64,000 nucleotides of DNA from Flavobacterium sp. ACN2 (lineage in GTDB: Bacteria; Bacteroidota; Bacteroidia; Flavobacteriales; Flavobacteriaceae): positions 1-64,000 of the forward strand of contig NZ_MRCM01000005.1 in NCBI RefSeq assembly GCF_002303885.1, in the 5' to 3' direction. Shown here one piece after another: positions 42,409-52,149 of this stretch. Under the pieces are notes generated by a model. That model had not been told where the DNA came from. It saw only the letters and a list, made by a program, of their open reading frames with translations, and did not search any database. Position numbers and translations under genes: made by a program. The stretch's first letter is position 1. Every line of letters begins with the position of its first letter.

Positions 42409-43308
42409 ATGAAAATCCTAAAATCCTCTTTTATTGTTCTTTTTGTTTTATTAAGTAATTTTACTCATGCCCAAAGCGATGAAGAAATTGAGAAAATGAT
42501 TGTTGAACTTCATAAACCAACAAAAAAGATTCGGGATTCTATAATTAAACTGCAAAAAGAAGTCAATTCTAAAATTGAAATTGAGCAAGATTCTATTATT
42601 AAGGAGCAGTTAAAACTTCGTTATGATACTTTAGAAAACGCCAACGATGAGAATGCAATAGAGGAGTTGAAACTAGATTTTGTTTTCGCTAAAAAACACC
42701 TAAATTCACTCGCAGCATTACAATTAGTTAGAATGAATGTCAATCGTTTTATCGGCATGAATTTTTATGACACTTACGAAGAAGTTTTTCAAAACTTTAC
42801 TCCAGAAATTAGAAATTCTGAAAAAGGAAGACAAATGGCAGAAAATCTTCAATACTTCAAGCAAAGTAAAGTAGGTAGTGCAGCGCCAAATTTCACTTTA
42901 CAAGATAGCAATGGAAAAGTTATCTCACTTGATGAATTTAAAGGAAAACAATATGTTCTGATTGATTTTTGGGCAAGTTGGTGCGGTCCTTGCAGAGAAG
43001 AACTTCCGTATATCAAAGAATTGTACAAAAAATACCATCAGCAAGGTTTTGAAATAATAAGCGTTGCAAAAGATGATAAACCAGATCTTTGGAAAAAAGC
43101 CATTGCAAAAGAAAAAATAGAAAACTGGAGACATATCTTTACATCTGAAGATAATCGAACTATTATTAAAGATTATTTCGTTAACGGAATTCCGCATAAA
43201 ATTTTGATTGACAAAAATGGCGTTATTATTGGAAAATGGAAAGGCAGCGGAGAAAACAATAAACATGATTTGCAACAGCTCTTAAAGTCTATTTTTGAAG
43301 CCAAATAA
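42409..43308 (+). CDS. Exported TlpA-like thiol-disulfide oxidoreductase
   Basis: This 299-residue protein has a signal peptide (1-21), an N-terminal helical region (about 22-150) found in Bacteroidota TlpA-like proteins, and a thioredoxin domain (about 155-299) with the active site W-C192-G-P-C195 and the cis-Pro segment FVNGIPHKILID. It should reduce disulfides in the periplasm. The next gene starts 7 bp after its stop, with ATG 43316. Confidence 0.9.
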   Translation: MKILKSSFIVLFVLLSNFTHAQSDEEIEKMIVELHKPTKKIRDSIIKLQKEVNSKIEIEQDSIIKEQLKLRYDTLENANDENAIEELKLDFVFAKKHLNSLAALQLVRMNVNRFIGMNFYDTYEEVFQNFTPEIRNSEKGRQMAENLQYFKQSKVGSAAPNFTLQDSNGKVISLDEFKGKQYVLIDFWASWCGPCREELPYIKELYKKYHQQGFEIISVAKDDKPDLWKKAIAKEKIENWRHIFTSEDNRTIIKDYFVNGIPHKILIDKNGVIIGKWKGSGENNKHDLQQLLKSIFEAK

Positions 43309-43315
43309 TTTTAAA

Positions 43316-43999
43316 ATGAATTTAACCGAACATTATAACCAGCTTTACAAAACATCTTCTGAAATTATTTCAGGAGGCAAATATTCTATTGATTCTGAAC
43401 TTAAAAACGAATCTGATTCCCGTTTCGGAATAACATTACTTATTCGCCCAAATGATGAAATTAAAGCTAATATTCAATCTTTCCTAAACGATTTGAAAAA
43501 AGCCGAACCTGAGCAATATTTTTACCCAGATTCAGACATTCATATTACCGTTATGTCGATTATTTCTTGTTCTTCAGCTTTTACATTAGATCAAATTTCG
43601 CCAAATGAATATATTGAGGTAATCTGCAGAAGTCTTGTAGATGTGGAGAAAATCAAAATTCATTTTAAAGGTATAACTGCTTCCCCTTCCGCAATTATGA
43701 TTCAAGGTTTTCCAAGTGATGAAACCTTGAATAATTTAAGAAACAGACTTCGCGAAAATTTCAAAAATTCAGGATTACAGCAAAGCATAGATAGCCGCTA
43801 TTCTATATCGACAGCGCATTCAACTATAATGCGTTTTCAAGAAAAGCTCCATGATCCGAAAAAACTAACAGAAATCGCAGCAAAATTTCGTGATTATAAT
43901 TTCGGAGAATTCGAAGTCAAAAATCTAGAATTGGTTTACAATGACTGGTACCAACGCAAAAATACAACGCGTATTTTAGGTGATTTTTGTTTGAGATAA
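43316..43999 (+). CDS. 2H phosphoesterase superfamily protein
   Basis: This 227-residue protein has two His-x-Thr motifs, H76-I-T78 and H168-S-T170, each placed after a beta strand as in 2'-5' RNA ligases and cyclic phosphodiesterases. The rest does not match a subfamily I know. I chose ATG 43316; an upstream TTG at 43295 lies inside the preceding gene. It could process 2',3'-cyclic phosphates or 2'-5' linked nucleotides. It is probably cotranscribed with the TlpA-like gene. Confidence 0.75.
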   Translation: MNLTEHYNQLYKTSSEIISGGKYSIDSELKNESDSRFGITLLIRPNDEIKANIQSFLNDLKKAEPEQYFYPDSDIHITVMSIISCSSAFTLDQISPNEYIEVICRSLVDVEKIKIHFKGITASPSAIMIQGFPSDETLNNLRNRLRENFKNSGLQQSIDSRYSISTAHSTIMRFQEKLHDPKKLTEIAAKFRDYNFGEFEVKNLELVYNDWYQRKNTTRILGDFCLR

Positions 44000-44072
44000 T
44001 TTACTTGAAACCAGAATAAATTTTGTTAATAAAAACTTCTATTTTCAAGATTTAAGCTTTACAAAATACATC

Positions 44073-44080
44073 TACCTTTG
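44073..44080 (+). promoter_or_regulatory. -7 box upstream of the acyltransferase
   Basis: TACCTTTG fits TAnnTTTG and ends 35 bp before the GTG start at 44116. No -33 TTG is evident. Confidence 0.4.
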
Positions 44081-44115
44081 AGTTCAAAATAACCAAATTT
44101 AACAAACTTAAAACG

Positions 44116-45252
44116 GTGGATAAAAAACTTTACGGCCTAGATCATTTACGTGCTTTTGCAATCTGTTTTGTTTTTTTATTTCATTATCAAGTTCCCGTTT
44201 TTGATTATCCAGAATGGCTTCCTGCAGTTGCTAAATTTGGCTGGACAGGAGTCGATTTGTTTTTTGTTTTAAGCGGTTTTTTAATTTCTTCTCAGCTGTT
44301 TTTTCAAATTAAAAATGACATCGAAATTTCGTTTAAAGACTTTTTTGTAAAACGCTTTTTTAGAATTCTTCCCGCTTTTTGGTTTGTCACAGCGATCTAT
44401 TATCTTTTTCCATTTTTTAGAGAAAGAGAAGCGCTTCCTCCTTTATGGAAACTACTCACTTTTACTCAAAATTTCGATTTAAACCTTCAAGATTTTGGTA
44501 CATTTTCGCATGCTTGGTCACTTTGTGTAGAAGAACATTTTTATCTTCTTTTACCTCTATTTCTGTACTTTTTGCTCAACACGAAATTCTTCAACAAATC
44601 CTATTGGTTGTTGATTATCTTTATATTTTTAGGTTTTGTTTTTCGATTTTATAGCTGGGAAAAATTATATATTCCGCTTATTGAAAATGATAATTCTTGG
44701 CTTTATTGGTACAAGTATATTTACTACCCAACATACAATCGCTTGGACGGACTTTTGATTGGGGTTGCAATTGCTGCCTTTTATCAATTTCTACCTGAAT
44801 TTTGGAAAAAAATCTCAAAATACGGAAATCTTTTACTGATTATTGGACTTCTAATATTGGTTGGAGCTTATATTCTTTGCGTCGAAGAAAGATCTTTTTA
44901 CGCATCGCTTTTCGGGTTTCCAGTAATTGGGCTCGGCTACGGATTTGTGGTTATGGGTGCAATATCTCCTGAAAGCGTTTTATACAAATGGAATTCTAAA
45001 AAAACTACTTTTATTGCAGGGCTTTCGTATGGAATTTATTTAACGCACAAAGGAATTATTCATATTACTCAGGAATTTCTCGCTTCTTTAAACATTGATA
45101 CCAGTAGTACATTTTCAATGCTAATTTGCATTATTACTTGTGTAGGAGCCGCATATTTGCTACATCAAATAATTGAGAAGCCATTTATGAAATGGAGAAC
45201 AAGGTTTTTGAGTGAGAAAAAACTATTGCTTGAATTTCCCAAAATGCCATAA
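44116..45252 (+). CDS. Acyltransferase 3 (OafA/YrhL type) membrane protein
   Basis: This 378-residue integral membrane protein has about ten helices and the acyltransferase-3 signatures: GLDHLRAFAICFVFLFHY (conserved Arg and His of helix 1), FVLSGFLIS, FFVKRFFRILPAFW, and SHAWSLCVEEHFYLLLP. It transfers acyl groups, often acetyl, to surface polysaccharide or lipid. The start is GTG at 44116. Its last 30 bp overlap the end of the convergent VOC gene. Confidence 0.92.
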   Translation: MDKKLYGLDHLRAFAICFVFLFHYQVPVFDYPEWLPAVAKFGWTGVDLFFVLSGFLISSQLFFQIKNDIEISFKDFFVKRFFRILPAFWFVTAIYYLFPFFREREALPPLWKLLTFTQNFDLNLQDFGTFSHAWSLCVEEHFYLLLPLFLYFLLNTKFFNKSYWLLIIFIFLGFVFRFYSWEKLYIPLIENDNSWLYWYKYIYYPTYNRLDGLLIGVAIAAFYQFLPEFWKKISKYGNLLLIIGLLILVGAYILCVEERSFYASLFGFPVIGLGYGFVVMGAISPESVLYKWNSKKTTFIAGLSYGIYLTHKGIIHITQEFLASLNIDTSSTFSMLICIITCVGAAYLLHQIIEKPFMKWRTRFLSEKKLLLEFPKMP

Positions 45253-45588
45253 AACTCCAGACGGATCGTGTAGAAAACATTCGCTTCCCCAATCTAAATA
45301 TTTTATTGGAGTCAGTTTTACTCCTTCATATTTTTCAGGAAGATTTAAAGCCAAAAGTTCGCTGTAATAATATTCGACATTATCCACTTCCAGAAAAATC
45401 ATAGTATTTTCAATCCAATTTTTATCGTAGTAATCTTGAAGATAAAAAGCGATTTCTCTCGTTTTAAAAACCGAAAAATTAGATTCTAAAACCGTTTCTT
45501 CAAATCCTAAATCGCGATAAAAACTTCTAGAGATTTCAAAGTTCTTAGCACCTATAAAAGGTCTGATTGATTTAGCGTTGTGATTCAT
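45223..45588 (-). CDS. VOC/glyoxalase-like protein
   Basis: This 121-residue protein has the paired beta-alpha-beta-beta-beta fold of the vicinal oxygen chelate superfamily: SIRPFIGAKNFEISRSFYRDLGF, MIFLEVDNVEYYYSELLALNL and ECFLHDPSGVLWHFGKF. Similar proteins are bleomycin-resistance-like or of unknown function; few metal ligands are obvious. Its 3' end overlaps that of the convergent acyltransferase by 30 bp. Confidence 0.85.
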   Translation of the reverse strand: MNHNAKSIRPFIGAKNFEISRSFYRDLGFEETVLESNFSVFKTREIAFYLQDYYDKNWIENTMIFLEVDNVEYYYSELLALNLPEKYEGVKLTPIKYLDWGSECFLHDPSGVLWHFGKFKQ

Positions 45589-45645
45589 TTCACTATTTAT
45601 TTAAGATTCTTATTTCGGTAAGTTAAAAAGAATTTCAAAAACCTT

Positions 45646-46521
45646 TTATTTAATTTTCACAATATTATATTTTAAACCGTCTCTCGTTTCTCTATCATTT
45701 AAAGTACCAAATTGGTAAACAAAATCATTATATTTTAAAGTTTTGTCTTTTTTATCGTAAATTAGAATGGAAATAAAGGAATCATATTTTGAAGAATTAT
45801 CTGTTTTCTTTTCTTTGTAAAATTCGTTAAAAACTAAGCCTTTAACTTTAAGCAAATTTTGATCATATTTTACGTCAAATTGTGTTTCCTGTATTACTTG
45901 ATTTCCAAAATCCACAACTGCTTTGTAAGTTCCTTCAACAAAATCGTCATACATTTCTTTTCTTACTAATGAGTTATCCCTACAATCTACAGAGGCAACT
46001 TTAGATTTATTAGCAAATTCAATATCCTTTATTGCTCCATTTTCAACAAATCCGATAAAACAGCTTTTGTCTTTAAATACAGCAATTTTTGAATAATTAG
46101 TTCCTTTTTTCAATAACTCTATTCTCTTTCCTTTTGGAATTACAAAATCAATATTTTTATAATTACTTGTATCGAGCGTATCGCTCAATAAGTAATTTTG
46201 CTGCGTAGCTAAATTATAAACATCGTTTTTATCAAATAAAATCTCTAGCACGACTTCTTTATCAAATGACCTAACTTGTGTTACTGAGAAAGACTCACCT
46301 TTATATTTCTTAAGTTTAATAATATTAAAATCGCATCCTTTTTTACATTTTCCAATTAATTCTACACTATCATTTTTTGTAAGTGTAGCTATTTTACCAT
46401 CTTTTAAACTGGAAGGTGTTGTAAAATCAGATGGCAACCGAACCTTATGAGTAAAGTTGTTTTGTGCAAAAGTATAACCTGACAAAAACAACAATGCAAT
46501 TAATACTATTTTATCTTTCAT
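45646..46521 (-). CDS. Exported protein of unknown function
   Basis: This 291-residue protein has a signal peptide (1-19, ending YTFAQ) and no family I recognise. The mature part is Lys- and Asp-rich with predicted beta strands (GKIATLTKNDSVELIGKCKKGCDF, VILEILFDKNDVYNL). Three cysteines (in KCKKGC and SVDCR) could form a disulfide. It lies 47 bp downstream of the small lipoprotein gene on the same strand, so they may be cotranscribed. Confidence 0.7.
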   Translation of the reverse strand: MKDKIVLIALLFLSGYTFAQNNFTHKVRLPSDFTTPSSLKDGKIATLTKNDSVELIGKCKKGCDFNIIKLKKYKGESFSVTQVRSFDKEVVLEILFDKNDVYNLATQQNYLLSDTLDTSNYKNIDFVIPKGKRIELLKKGTNYSKIAVFKDKSCFIGFVENGAIKDIEFANKSKVASVDCRDNSLVRKEMYDDFVEGTYKAVVDFGNQVIQETQFDVKYDQNLLKVKGLVFNEFYKEKKTDNSSKYDSFISILIYDKKDKTLKYNDFVYQFGTLNDRETRDGLKYNIVKIK

Positions 46522-46568
46522 TTAATTTTTCTGATATATTATTGAAAAACTTATTTGTTTTATAAAGA

Positions 46569-47027
46569 TTACAAGTTTATGTCGTTATAATAAATTAAAA
46601 ACCATTTATTATCGATCAGTTTAAATTGTCTTTCTACTTCAAAATCACTATTTGGAATCCAAAATTTTTCTGTGATTAAAGTGTCTGTTTTTACTAATGA
46701 ATGCTGGTATTCTTCAATTTCTGTTTTTTCAGCAACAGGAATAACTTGAAACTGCCAATTCTTTCTTGTCCAATTATATTGCTCAAAACCAGAAACATGT
46801 TTACCTTCTATCGGAAAATCAACTCTTGAAACTTGAAAAAGAGAATCAGAATGGAATTTTTTATTGAACTCGTCAAAATTCTCAGGCAATTCTTTTTTTA
46901 CAGGTTTTGCAATGCTATCACTTTTAATAGCAATTTCAGAGTTTGATTTCGTCTCTTCTTTTATTTTATTACAATTTACAGCAATAAAAGCGAAAGCCAA
47001 AACAGGCAAAATAGTAGCGATTTTCAT
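46569..47027 (-). CDS. Small lipoprotein of unknown function
   Basis: This 152-residue protein has a lipobox-like N-terminus (AFIAVNC, Cys at about 19), a low-complexity Lys/Glu/Ser linker and a C-terminal beta-rich region with WTRKNWQFQVIPVAEK and FKLIDNKWFLIYYNDI, suggesting an NTF2- or lipocalin-like fold. It follows the antiporter gene by 12 bp and should be in the same transcript. Confidence 0.72.
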   Translation of the reverse strand: MKIATILPVLAFAFIAVNCNKIKEETKSNSEIAIKSDSIAKPVKKELPENFDEFNKKFHSDSLFQVSRVDFPIEGKHVSGFEQYNWTRKNWQFQVIPVAEKTEIEEYQHSLVKTDTLITEKFWIPNSDFEVERQFKLIDNKWFLIYYNDINL

Positions 47028-47039
47028 GAAGATTAGATT

Positions 47040-49187
47040 TTAGCTTTTCTTCAAAATACTTCCCAAACCACGTCCAATTTGTTCTATTGCTTCGATACCT
47101 TTTGCCAAAGGCGATGCGGTAAAATCTTCGTAAGCATCCATTGCACTTTCTTTTCTATCATCTTGCGGATAAACAAGCATTACATTATTGCTGTCGAAAT
47201 ATTTTTCAAACTTCGTTGGTAATTTATCAAAGATAGATTGATACGAAACAGAACCTTTACGAGATAAATTGACAACCACTAAATCGGTTGGTTTTATTTC
47301 ATTAGAAATGCTTTCAAAATCTTCCCAATCCGAAACATTTTTAAAACCAAATTTGCTGTTCAGTTTTAAATTAGAAGCAATCTGCTGAATAGCCTGATAG
47401 GTTCTTTCTTCGCCGTAAATCACAATCGGAATACTTAATTCCTGTGCCAAACGGCTCACTTTTTGCATTAGCAAATGAAAACCAATTCCTCTTTCTGAAA
47501 ATGGCGGACAAATAAAAACCAGTCTTTTTTCTTCAATAAAATTCTTTTGAAACCTACAGATAAACAAAGTCTTATCTACATTATTGATAATCGAATCTAC
47601 ATTTTCTCCAAAAATTTTATCGATAAATCCGGTCTTTCTTGGCCAGCCGACAATCACGATATCCGACATGATTTCTTTAGAAGTTCTTGCAATTCCGCTA
47701 GCAGGATTGTGATCGATTCTGGCAATAGTATTAATTTTCACTTCTGAAGCCGATCCTTGGATTACAAATTTATCGGCGGCTTTTCTGTATTTTAAAATGT
47801 TCTTTTCCGCCTGATTATTGTTTGGAACAATCGTCAATAAAGTAACCGGATTTGATGATTTTTTATCTTTGATCAAAAGCGCAAAATCCAACAAACTTGC
47901 TGCAGCAGACGATTTTGCCAACGGAATCAAAATATGTTCGTCTAAGATCTGATCTCTGTCTGCGTCTTCATGTGAAATTTCTTCTTCGCAGATGGCAATT
48001 TTTTTCGCCGCTTTTTCAGTGGCAAAAGAAGCTACAATACACGTAATCAGAATTAGGATAATGGTTCCGTTTAAAATATTTTCATCTAATATTTTTGCTT
48101 TAAATCCGACCAAAATTACAGCCAAAGTTGCCGCGGCGTGCGCACTGCTCAATCCAAAAATAAGCTGTCTTTCTGTTCGGGTATATTTAAAAACAATTTG
48201 AGTAAAAAACGCTGCAATCCATTTTCCAAATATCGCTACAACGCTCAAAGTTCCTGCCACTATTAAAGCTGTTGGTCCGCTCAAAATAACGCTTACATCA
48301 ACCAGCATTCCAACAGAAATTAGGAAAAACGGAATAAATAACGAATTCCCCATAAATTCAATTCTATTCATCAAAGCCGAAGAATGCGGAATCAGCGGAT
48401 TCAAAGCCAAACCTGCAACGAAAGCTCCAATAATGGGCTCTACTCCTGCCACTTCAGCCAAAAAGGCAGCAAAGAAAACGACAGAAAGTACAAAAATATA
48501 ATGGGCGTGTTTTTCACTTTCTAACTTCTTAAAAAACCATTTTGCTACACGAGGAATAATCAAAAACATTATAGCAGAGAAAATTGCCAATGAAATGATC
48601 AATTTAACCCAAAATGCCTGATTTAGATTTCCCTGACTGCTTCCCATAATTACTGCCAGAATAATTAAAACGGCGGTATCTGTCAAAATAGTTCCTCCAA
48701 CGGTAATGGCAACAGCTTGATTTTTAGCAATTCCTAATTTACTCACAATCGGATACGCGACCAAAGTGTGTGTAGCAAACATACTTGCCGTTAAGAAACT
48801 CGCATTAAAATCATATTTCAACAAATAAAAACAAACTGGAAATCCTATTGAAAGCGGAAGAATAAAGGTGAAAAAGCCAAAGAGCAAACTCTTATTTCTA
48901 TTGGCCTTGAACTCGTTCATATCCAATTCTAAACCTGCAATAAACATGATATATAAAAGCCCGATTGTAGAAAATAAATCTACCGCAGAGTTTTTAGCCA
49001 GAATATTTAATCCGTGCGGACCAATGATAACCCCAGAAATAATAAGTCCGATAATTCCAGGAATGTTTATTTTTTTTAGTAAAATGGGACAAAGCAGGAT
49101 TATAAATAGTATTAATGAAAAAATCAATACTGGATTGCTTAGTGGTAATTCGAATTCTTGTAATAGATGTCTGAAAAATTCTATCAT
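47040..49187 (-). CDS. Kef-type (CPA2) cation:proton antiporter with C-terminal USP-like domain
   Basis: This 715-residue protein has about 12 membrane helices (1 to about 385) with CPA2 features: IGLIISGVIIGPHGLN, GLELDMNEFK, the unwound-helix segment ASMFATHTLVAYP, and AEVAGVEPIIGAFVAGLALNPL. The cytoplasmic part (about 400-715) resembles two universal-stress-protein-like domains in place of the Rossmann RCK/TrkA-N domain of KefC. It would exchange K+ or Na+ for H+, under nucleotide control. It heads a minus-strand group with two unknown exported proteins. Confidence 0.9.
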   Translation of the reverse strand: MIEFFRHLLQEFELPLSNPVLIFSLILFIILLCPILLKKINIPGIIGLIISGVIIGPHGLNILAKNSAVDLFSTIGLLYIMFIAGLELDMNEFKANRNKSLLFGFFTFILPLSIGFPVCFYLLKYDFNASFLTASMFATHTLVAYPIVSKLGIAKNQAVAITVGGTILTDTAVLIILAVIMGSSQGNLNQAFWVKLIISLAIFSAIMFLIIPRVAKWFFKKLESEKHAHYIFVLSVVFFAAFLAEVAGVEPIIGAFVAGLALNPLIPHSSALMNRIEFMGNSLFIPFFLISVGMLVDVSVILSGPTALIVAGTLSVVAIFGKWIAAFFTQIVFKYTRTERQLIFGLSSAHAAATLAVILVGFKAKILDENILNGTIILILITCIVASFATEKAAKKIAICEEEISHEDADRDQILDEHILIPLAKSSAAASLLDFALLIKDKKSSNPVTLLTIVPNNNQAEKNILKYRKAADKFVIQGSASEVKINTIARIDHNPASGIARTSKEIMSDIVIVGWPRKTGFIDKIFGENVDSIINNVDKTLFICRFQKNFIEEKRLVFICPPFSERGIGFHLLMQKVSRLAQELSIPIVIYGEERTYQAIQQIASNLKLNSKFGFKNVSDWEDFESISNEIKPTDLVVVNLSRKGSVSYQSIFDKLPTKFEKYFDSNNVMLVYPQDDRKESAMDAYEDFTASPLAKGIEAIEQIGRGLGSILKKS

Positions 49188-49452
49188 AGGGTAACTTTAT
49201 CTTCTTGTGGCATTATTATTTGTAAAAAGACGTTTTCAGAATTAAAACAAAATCCATGAAGTATTAATAATAAAGAATCGAGTAATATAACTCGTTCATC
49301 TACAAAAATACCGAAAAAACACGAACTTTTTACGGAAACTGCATATTAAGGTTTTAAATTTATTTCGTTGCCGAATTATTAAATTTTAATATTTATTTTA
49401 ACAAATACGCAAGATTAACATTAAAAAAGAAATCATCATTGCATTATTCGAT

Positions 49453-49460
49453 TATCTTTG
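49453..49460 (+). promoter_or_regulatory. -7 box of the L-serine dehydratase gene
   Basis: TATCTTTG fits TAnnTTTG and ends 19 bp before the ATG at 49480. The 292-bp divergent region to the antiporter is otherwise AT-rich with nothing else notable. Confidence 0.5.
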
Positions 49461-49479
49461 TCTTAACAAAAAATGAACA

Positions 49480-50907
49480 ATGGAAGAATGTATCTCTGTT
49501 TTTGATATGCTTAAAATTGGCGTTGGCCCTTCAAGCTCACACACTTTGGGTCCTTGGCGCGCTGCGGAACGCTTTCTAGAAGAATTGAAAGAAGAAGCAA
49601 TTTTAGACGATATTACAAGGGTAAAAGTCGATTTATATGGCTCGCTTTCTTTAACTGGAAAAGGCCACGCAACAGATCTTGCGGTAATGTTAGGATTAAG
49701 CGGACAAGATCCTGAATATATTCCTGTAGAGGATATTGCAGGAATTATTAAAAAAATCGAAACCACAAACGAAATCAATTTGGGTAACCAAAAAGTGATT
49801 CCATTCTTTTTTCTTCAAGACATTGTTTTTAATAAAGACTTTCTTCCGTTTCACGCAAACGGACTGAAATTTACGGCTTACCAATCTGACGATTCAGAAT
49901 ACGAATCGACTTTTTATTCTATAGGTGGTGGCTTTGTGGTAAAAGAAGAACGTACAAATGCCAAACTGAAAGAGGTTATAAAATGTGCCTTTCCTTATCC
50001 CATTCAAAACGCGGCAGAATTATTGAATTATACCGTTACTGAAAATAAATCAATTTCTGAAATTGTATACGAAAATGAAATTTCGATGCGTCCAGAAGCT
50101 GAAGTTCATTCGGAATTAATGCGTATTTGGAATACGATGTTGGAATGTATGTACATTGGTTGCCATTCTGAAGGAATTCTTCCTGGCGGACTTCACGTAC
50201 GAAGAAGAGCTTTTGATATGCACCAAAACTTAATTGGATTATCTAATTACACTGACCCGGAAAGCTGGTTGGAAGAAATTAGAAAAACGGAAGTTAAATT
50301 CCGTCAAATCTTAAAATGGGTGAGCTGTTTTGCCCTTGCCGTTAATGAAGTAAATGCATCTTTAGGCCGTGTGGTTACTGCTCCTACCAACGGAAGTTCT
50401 GGTGTAATTCCTGCTGTTTTAATGTACTACATGGTTATTGAAAACCATAATGCAGGCGAAAAAGAAATCAAACAATTTTTGATGGTGGCTGGTGAAATTG
50501 GAAGTATCTTTAAAAAAGGTTCTACTATTTCTGCAGCAATGGGCGGATGTCAAGCTGAGATTGGCGTTTCGTCTTCGATGGCTGCGGCTGCTCTTTGCGA
50601 ATTAATGGGCGGAACTCCTGCTCAAGTTCTTATGGCTGCTGAAATTGCCATGGAACATCATTTAGGTTTAACCTGCGATCCTATTGGCGGTTTAGTTCAA
50701 ATTCCATGTATCGAAAGAAATACAATGGGTGCCATTAAAGCCATAAACGCTGCTGAATTAGCTTTAGAAACCGATTCTAAAAATGCTAAAGTTCCATTAG
50801 ACAAAGTGATTAACACCATGTGGGAAACAGCAAAAGACATGAATTCAAAATACAAAGAAACTTCTGAAGGAGGTCTTGCAATTGCTGTAAACATGGCTGA
50901 TTGCTAA
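49480..50907 (+). CDS. sdaA: L-serine dehydratase (single-chain, iron-sulfur)
   Basis: This 475-residue enzyme deaminates L-serine to pyruvate and ammonia. The N-terminal beta domain starts [24 protein letters not shown] and the C-terminal alpha domain has [16 protein letters not shown] and [19 protein letters not shown]. Cluster ligands C357, C399 and C410 are all present. The length is that of the single-chain type. It competes with serine acetyltransferase for serine. Confidence 0.95.
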   Translation: MEECISVFDMLKIGVGPSSSHTLGPWRAAERFLEELKEEAILDDITRVKVDLYGSLSLTGKGHATDLAVMLGLSGQDPEYIPVEDIAGIIKKIETTNEINLGNQKVIPFFFLQDIVFNKDFLPFHANGLKFTAYQSDDSEYESTFYSIGGGFVVKEERTNAKLKEVIKCAFPYPIQNAAELLNYTVTENKSISEIVYENEISMRPEAEVHSELMRIWNTMLECMYIGCHSEGILPGGLHVRRRAFDMHQNLIGLSNYTDPESWLEEIRKTEVKFRQILKWVSCFALAVNEVNASLGRVVTAPTNGSSGVIPAVLMYYMVIENHNAGEKEIKQFLMVAGEIGSIFKKGSTISAAMGGCQAEIGVSSSMAAAALCELMGGTPAQVLMAAEIAMEHHLGLTCDPIGGLVQIPCIERNTMGAIKAINAAELALETDSKNAKVPLDKVINTMWETAKDMNSKYKETSEGGLAIAVNMADC

Positions 50908-50916
50908 AATTTAAAG

Positions 50917-50993
50917 TTTGCCACGAATTCCTCGAATTAGCACTAATTTAAATACAAAAGTAATTCGTGAAAATTGGAGAAATTCGTGGCAAA
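50917..50993. repeat. GCCACGAATT-type inverted repeat, copy 1
   Basis: TTTGCCACGAATTCCTCGAA (from 50917) and the complementary end AAATTCGTGGCAAA (ending about 50993) flank a short AT-rich loop with AATTCGTGAA inside. The same family is seen at 63151-63198. Confidence 0.8.
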
Positions 50994-51154
50994 AAATATT
51001 AAAATCACTACACAATTACTCTATTGTAATAGGAAACAGTCCATTTCTATTAGGATTTAAAGACCGAAAACCATTTTCTCTCGAAATATTCTATAATTGC
51101 TAATTCCCTTTTTACAATTATTCAATACTTTTACAACATCAAAAAAACATTAAA

Positions 51155-51973
51155 ATGTCAGTAGCAAAAAAAGATTATAAAAGAATCACAACAAAGTCAT
51201 TAATTGAAATGAAAAGCAACGGAGAGAAAATCTCTATGCTTACTGCGTATGATTATACAATGGCAAAAATTGTTGATACCGCTGGTATCGATGTAATTTT
51301 AGTTGGTGATTCGGCATCAAATGTAATGGCTGGTCACGAAACGACTTTGCCAATTACTTTAGATCAAATGATATATCATGCTTCTTCTGTAGTTCGCGCT
51401 GTAGAAAGAGGTTTAGTTGTAGTTGACTTGCCTTTTGGAAGTTACCAATCTGACCCAAAAGAAGCTTTGCGTTCTTCTATCAGAATTATGAAAGAAAGTG
51501 GGGCTCATGCTGTAAAATTAGAAGGCGGAAAAGAAATTAAAGAATCCATTAAAAAAATATTACATGCTGGTATTCCTGTAATGGGGCACTTAGGTTTAAC
51601 ACCTCAATCTATCTACAAATTCGGAACTTACAGTGTTCGCGCTAAAGAAGAAGAAGAAGCTGAAAAATTGATTGAAGATGCTCAAATGCTTGAAAAAGTA
51701 GGCTGTTTTGCTGTTGTTTTAGAAAAAATCCCAGCAGATCTGGCTAAAAAAGTAGCTGAAAGCATTTCTATTCCAGTAATCGGAATTGGAGCTGGAGGCG
51801 GTGTTGACGGTCAAGTTTTAGTAATTCACGATATGTTGGGAATGAACAATGAATTCAGCCCTCGTTTCTTACGTCGCTACTTAAATCTTTACGACGAAAT
51901 GACTAAAGCAATTGGTCAATACGCTGCAGATGTTAAGGCTAGTGATTTTCCTAACGAAAAGGAACAATACTAA
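51155..51973 (+). CDS. panB: 3-methyl-2-oxobutanoate hydroxymethyltransferase
   Basis: This 272-residue enzyme makes ketopantoate from ketoisovalerate with methylene-THF, the first step of pantothenate synthesis. Visible are [40 protein letters not shown] in segments (metal Asp in VGDS), [25 protein letters not shown] and [21 protein letters not shown]. The length is normal. It follows a repeat-rich intergenic and is followed by a CTAAG-type repeat and a hairpin. Confidence 0.96.
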   Translation: MSVAKKDYKRITTKSLIEMKSNGEKISMLTAYDYTMAKIVDTAGIDVILVGDSASNVMAGHETTLPITLDQMIYHASSVVRAVERGLVVVDLPFGSYQSDPKEALRSSIRIMKESGAHAVKLEGGKEIKESIKKILHAGIPVMGHLGLTPQSIYKFGTYSVRAKEEEEAEKLIEDAQMLEKVGCFAVVLEKIPADLAKKVAESISIPVIGIGAGGGVDGQVLVIHDMLGMNNEFSPRFLRRYLNLYDEMTKAIGQYAADVKASDFPNEKEQY

Positions 51974-51978
51974 TTTTT

Positions 51979-52013
51979 AAGATACTAAGGTTCTGAGTTG
52001 CTAAGGTTCTAAG
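51979..52013. repeat. Single copy of the CTAAG-type dispersed repeat
   Basis: AAGATACTAAGGTTCTGAGT followed by TGCTAAGGTTCTAAG matches the units at 11051 and 15902. It is followed by GAGACAAAGCAACAAAGG, a related companion sequence (compare the complement near 16081-16105). Confidence 0.8.
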
Positions 52014-52066
52014 TTTTTAGGCTCAAAGAGACAAAGCAACAAAGGTTCAGAGATTTTTATAAATTG

Positions 52067-52086
52067 CCTCCAGCTAAAGCTGGAGG
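52067..52086. terminator. GC-rich hairpin after panB
   Basis: CCTCCAGC (52067-52074) pairs perfectly with GCTGGAGG (52079-52086), loop TAAA, followed by TTTATTTTT. It is a plausible terminator for panB. Confidence 0.7.
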
Positions 52087-52149
52087 TTTATTTTTAAGAC
52101 ATGTTAAAGGCTTTAGCCAAACTTTTTCAATTTAAAATTTCACTTCAAA

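Noticed and set aside
50918..51103. 61-codon ORF after sdaA
   Set aside because: It is largely translated GCCACGAATT-type repeat.
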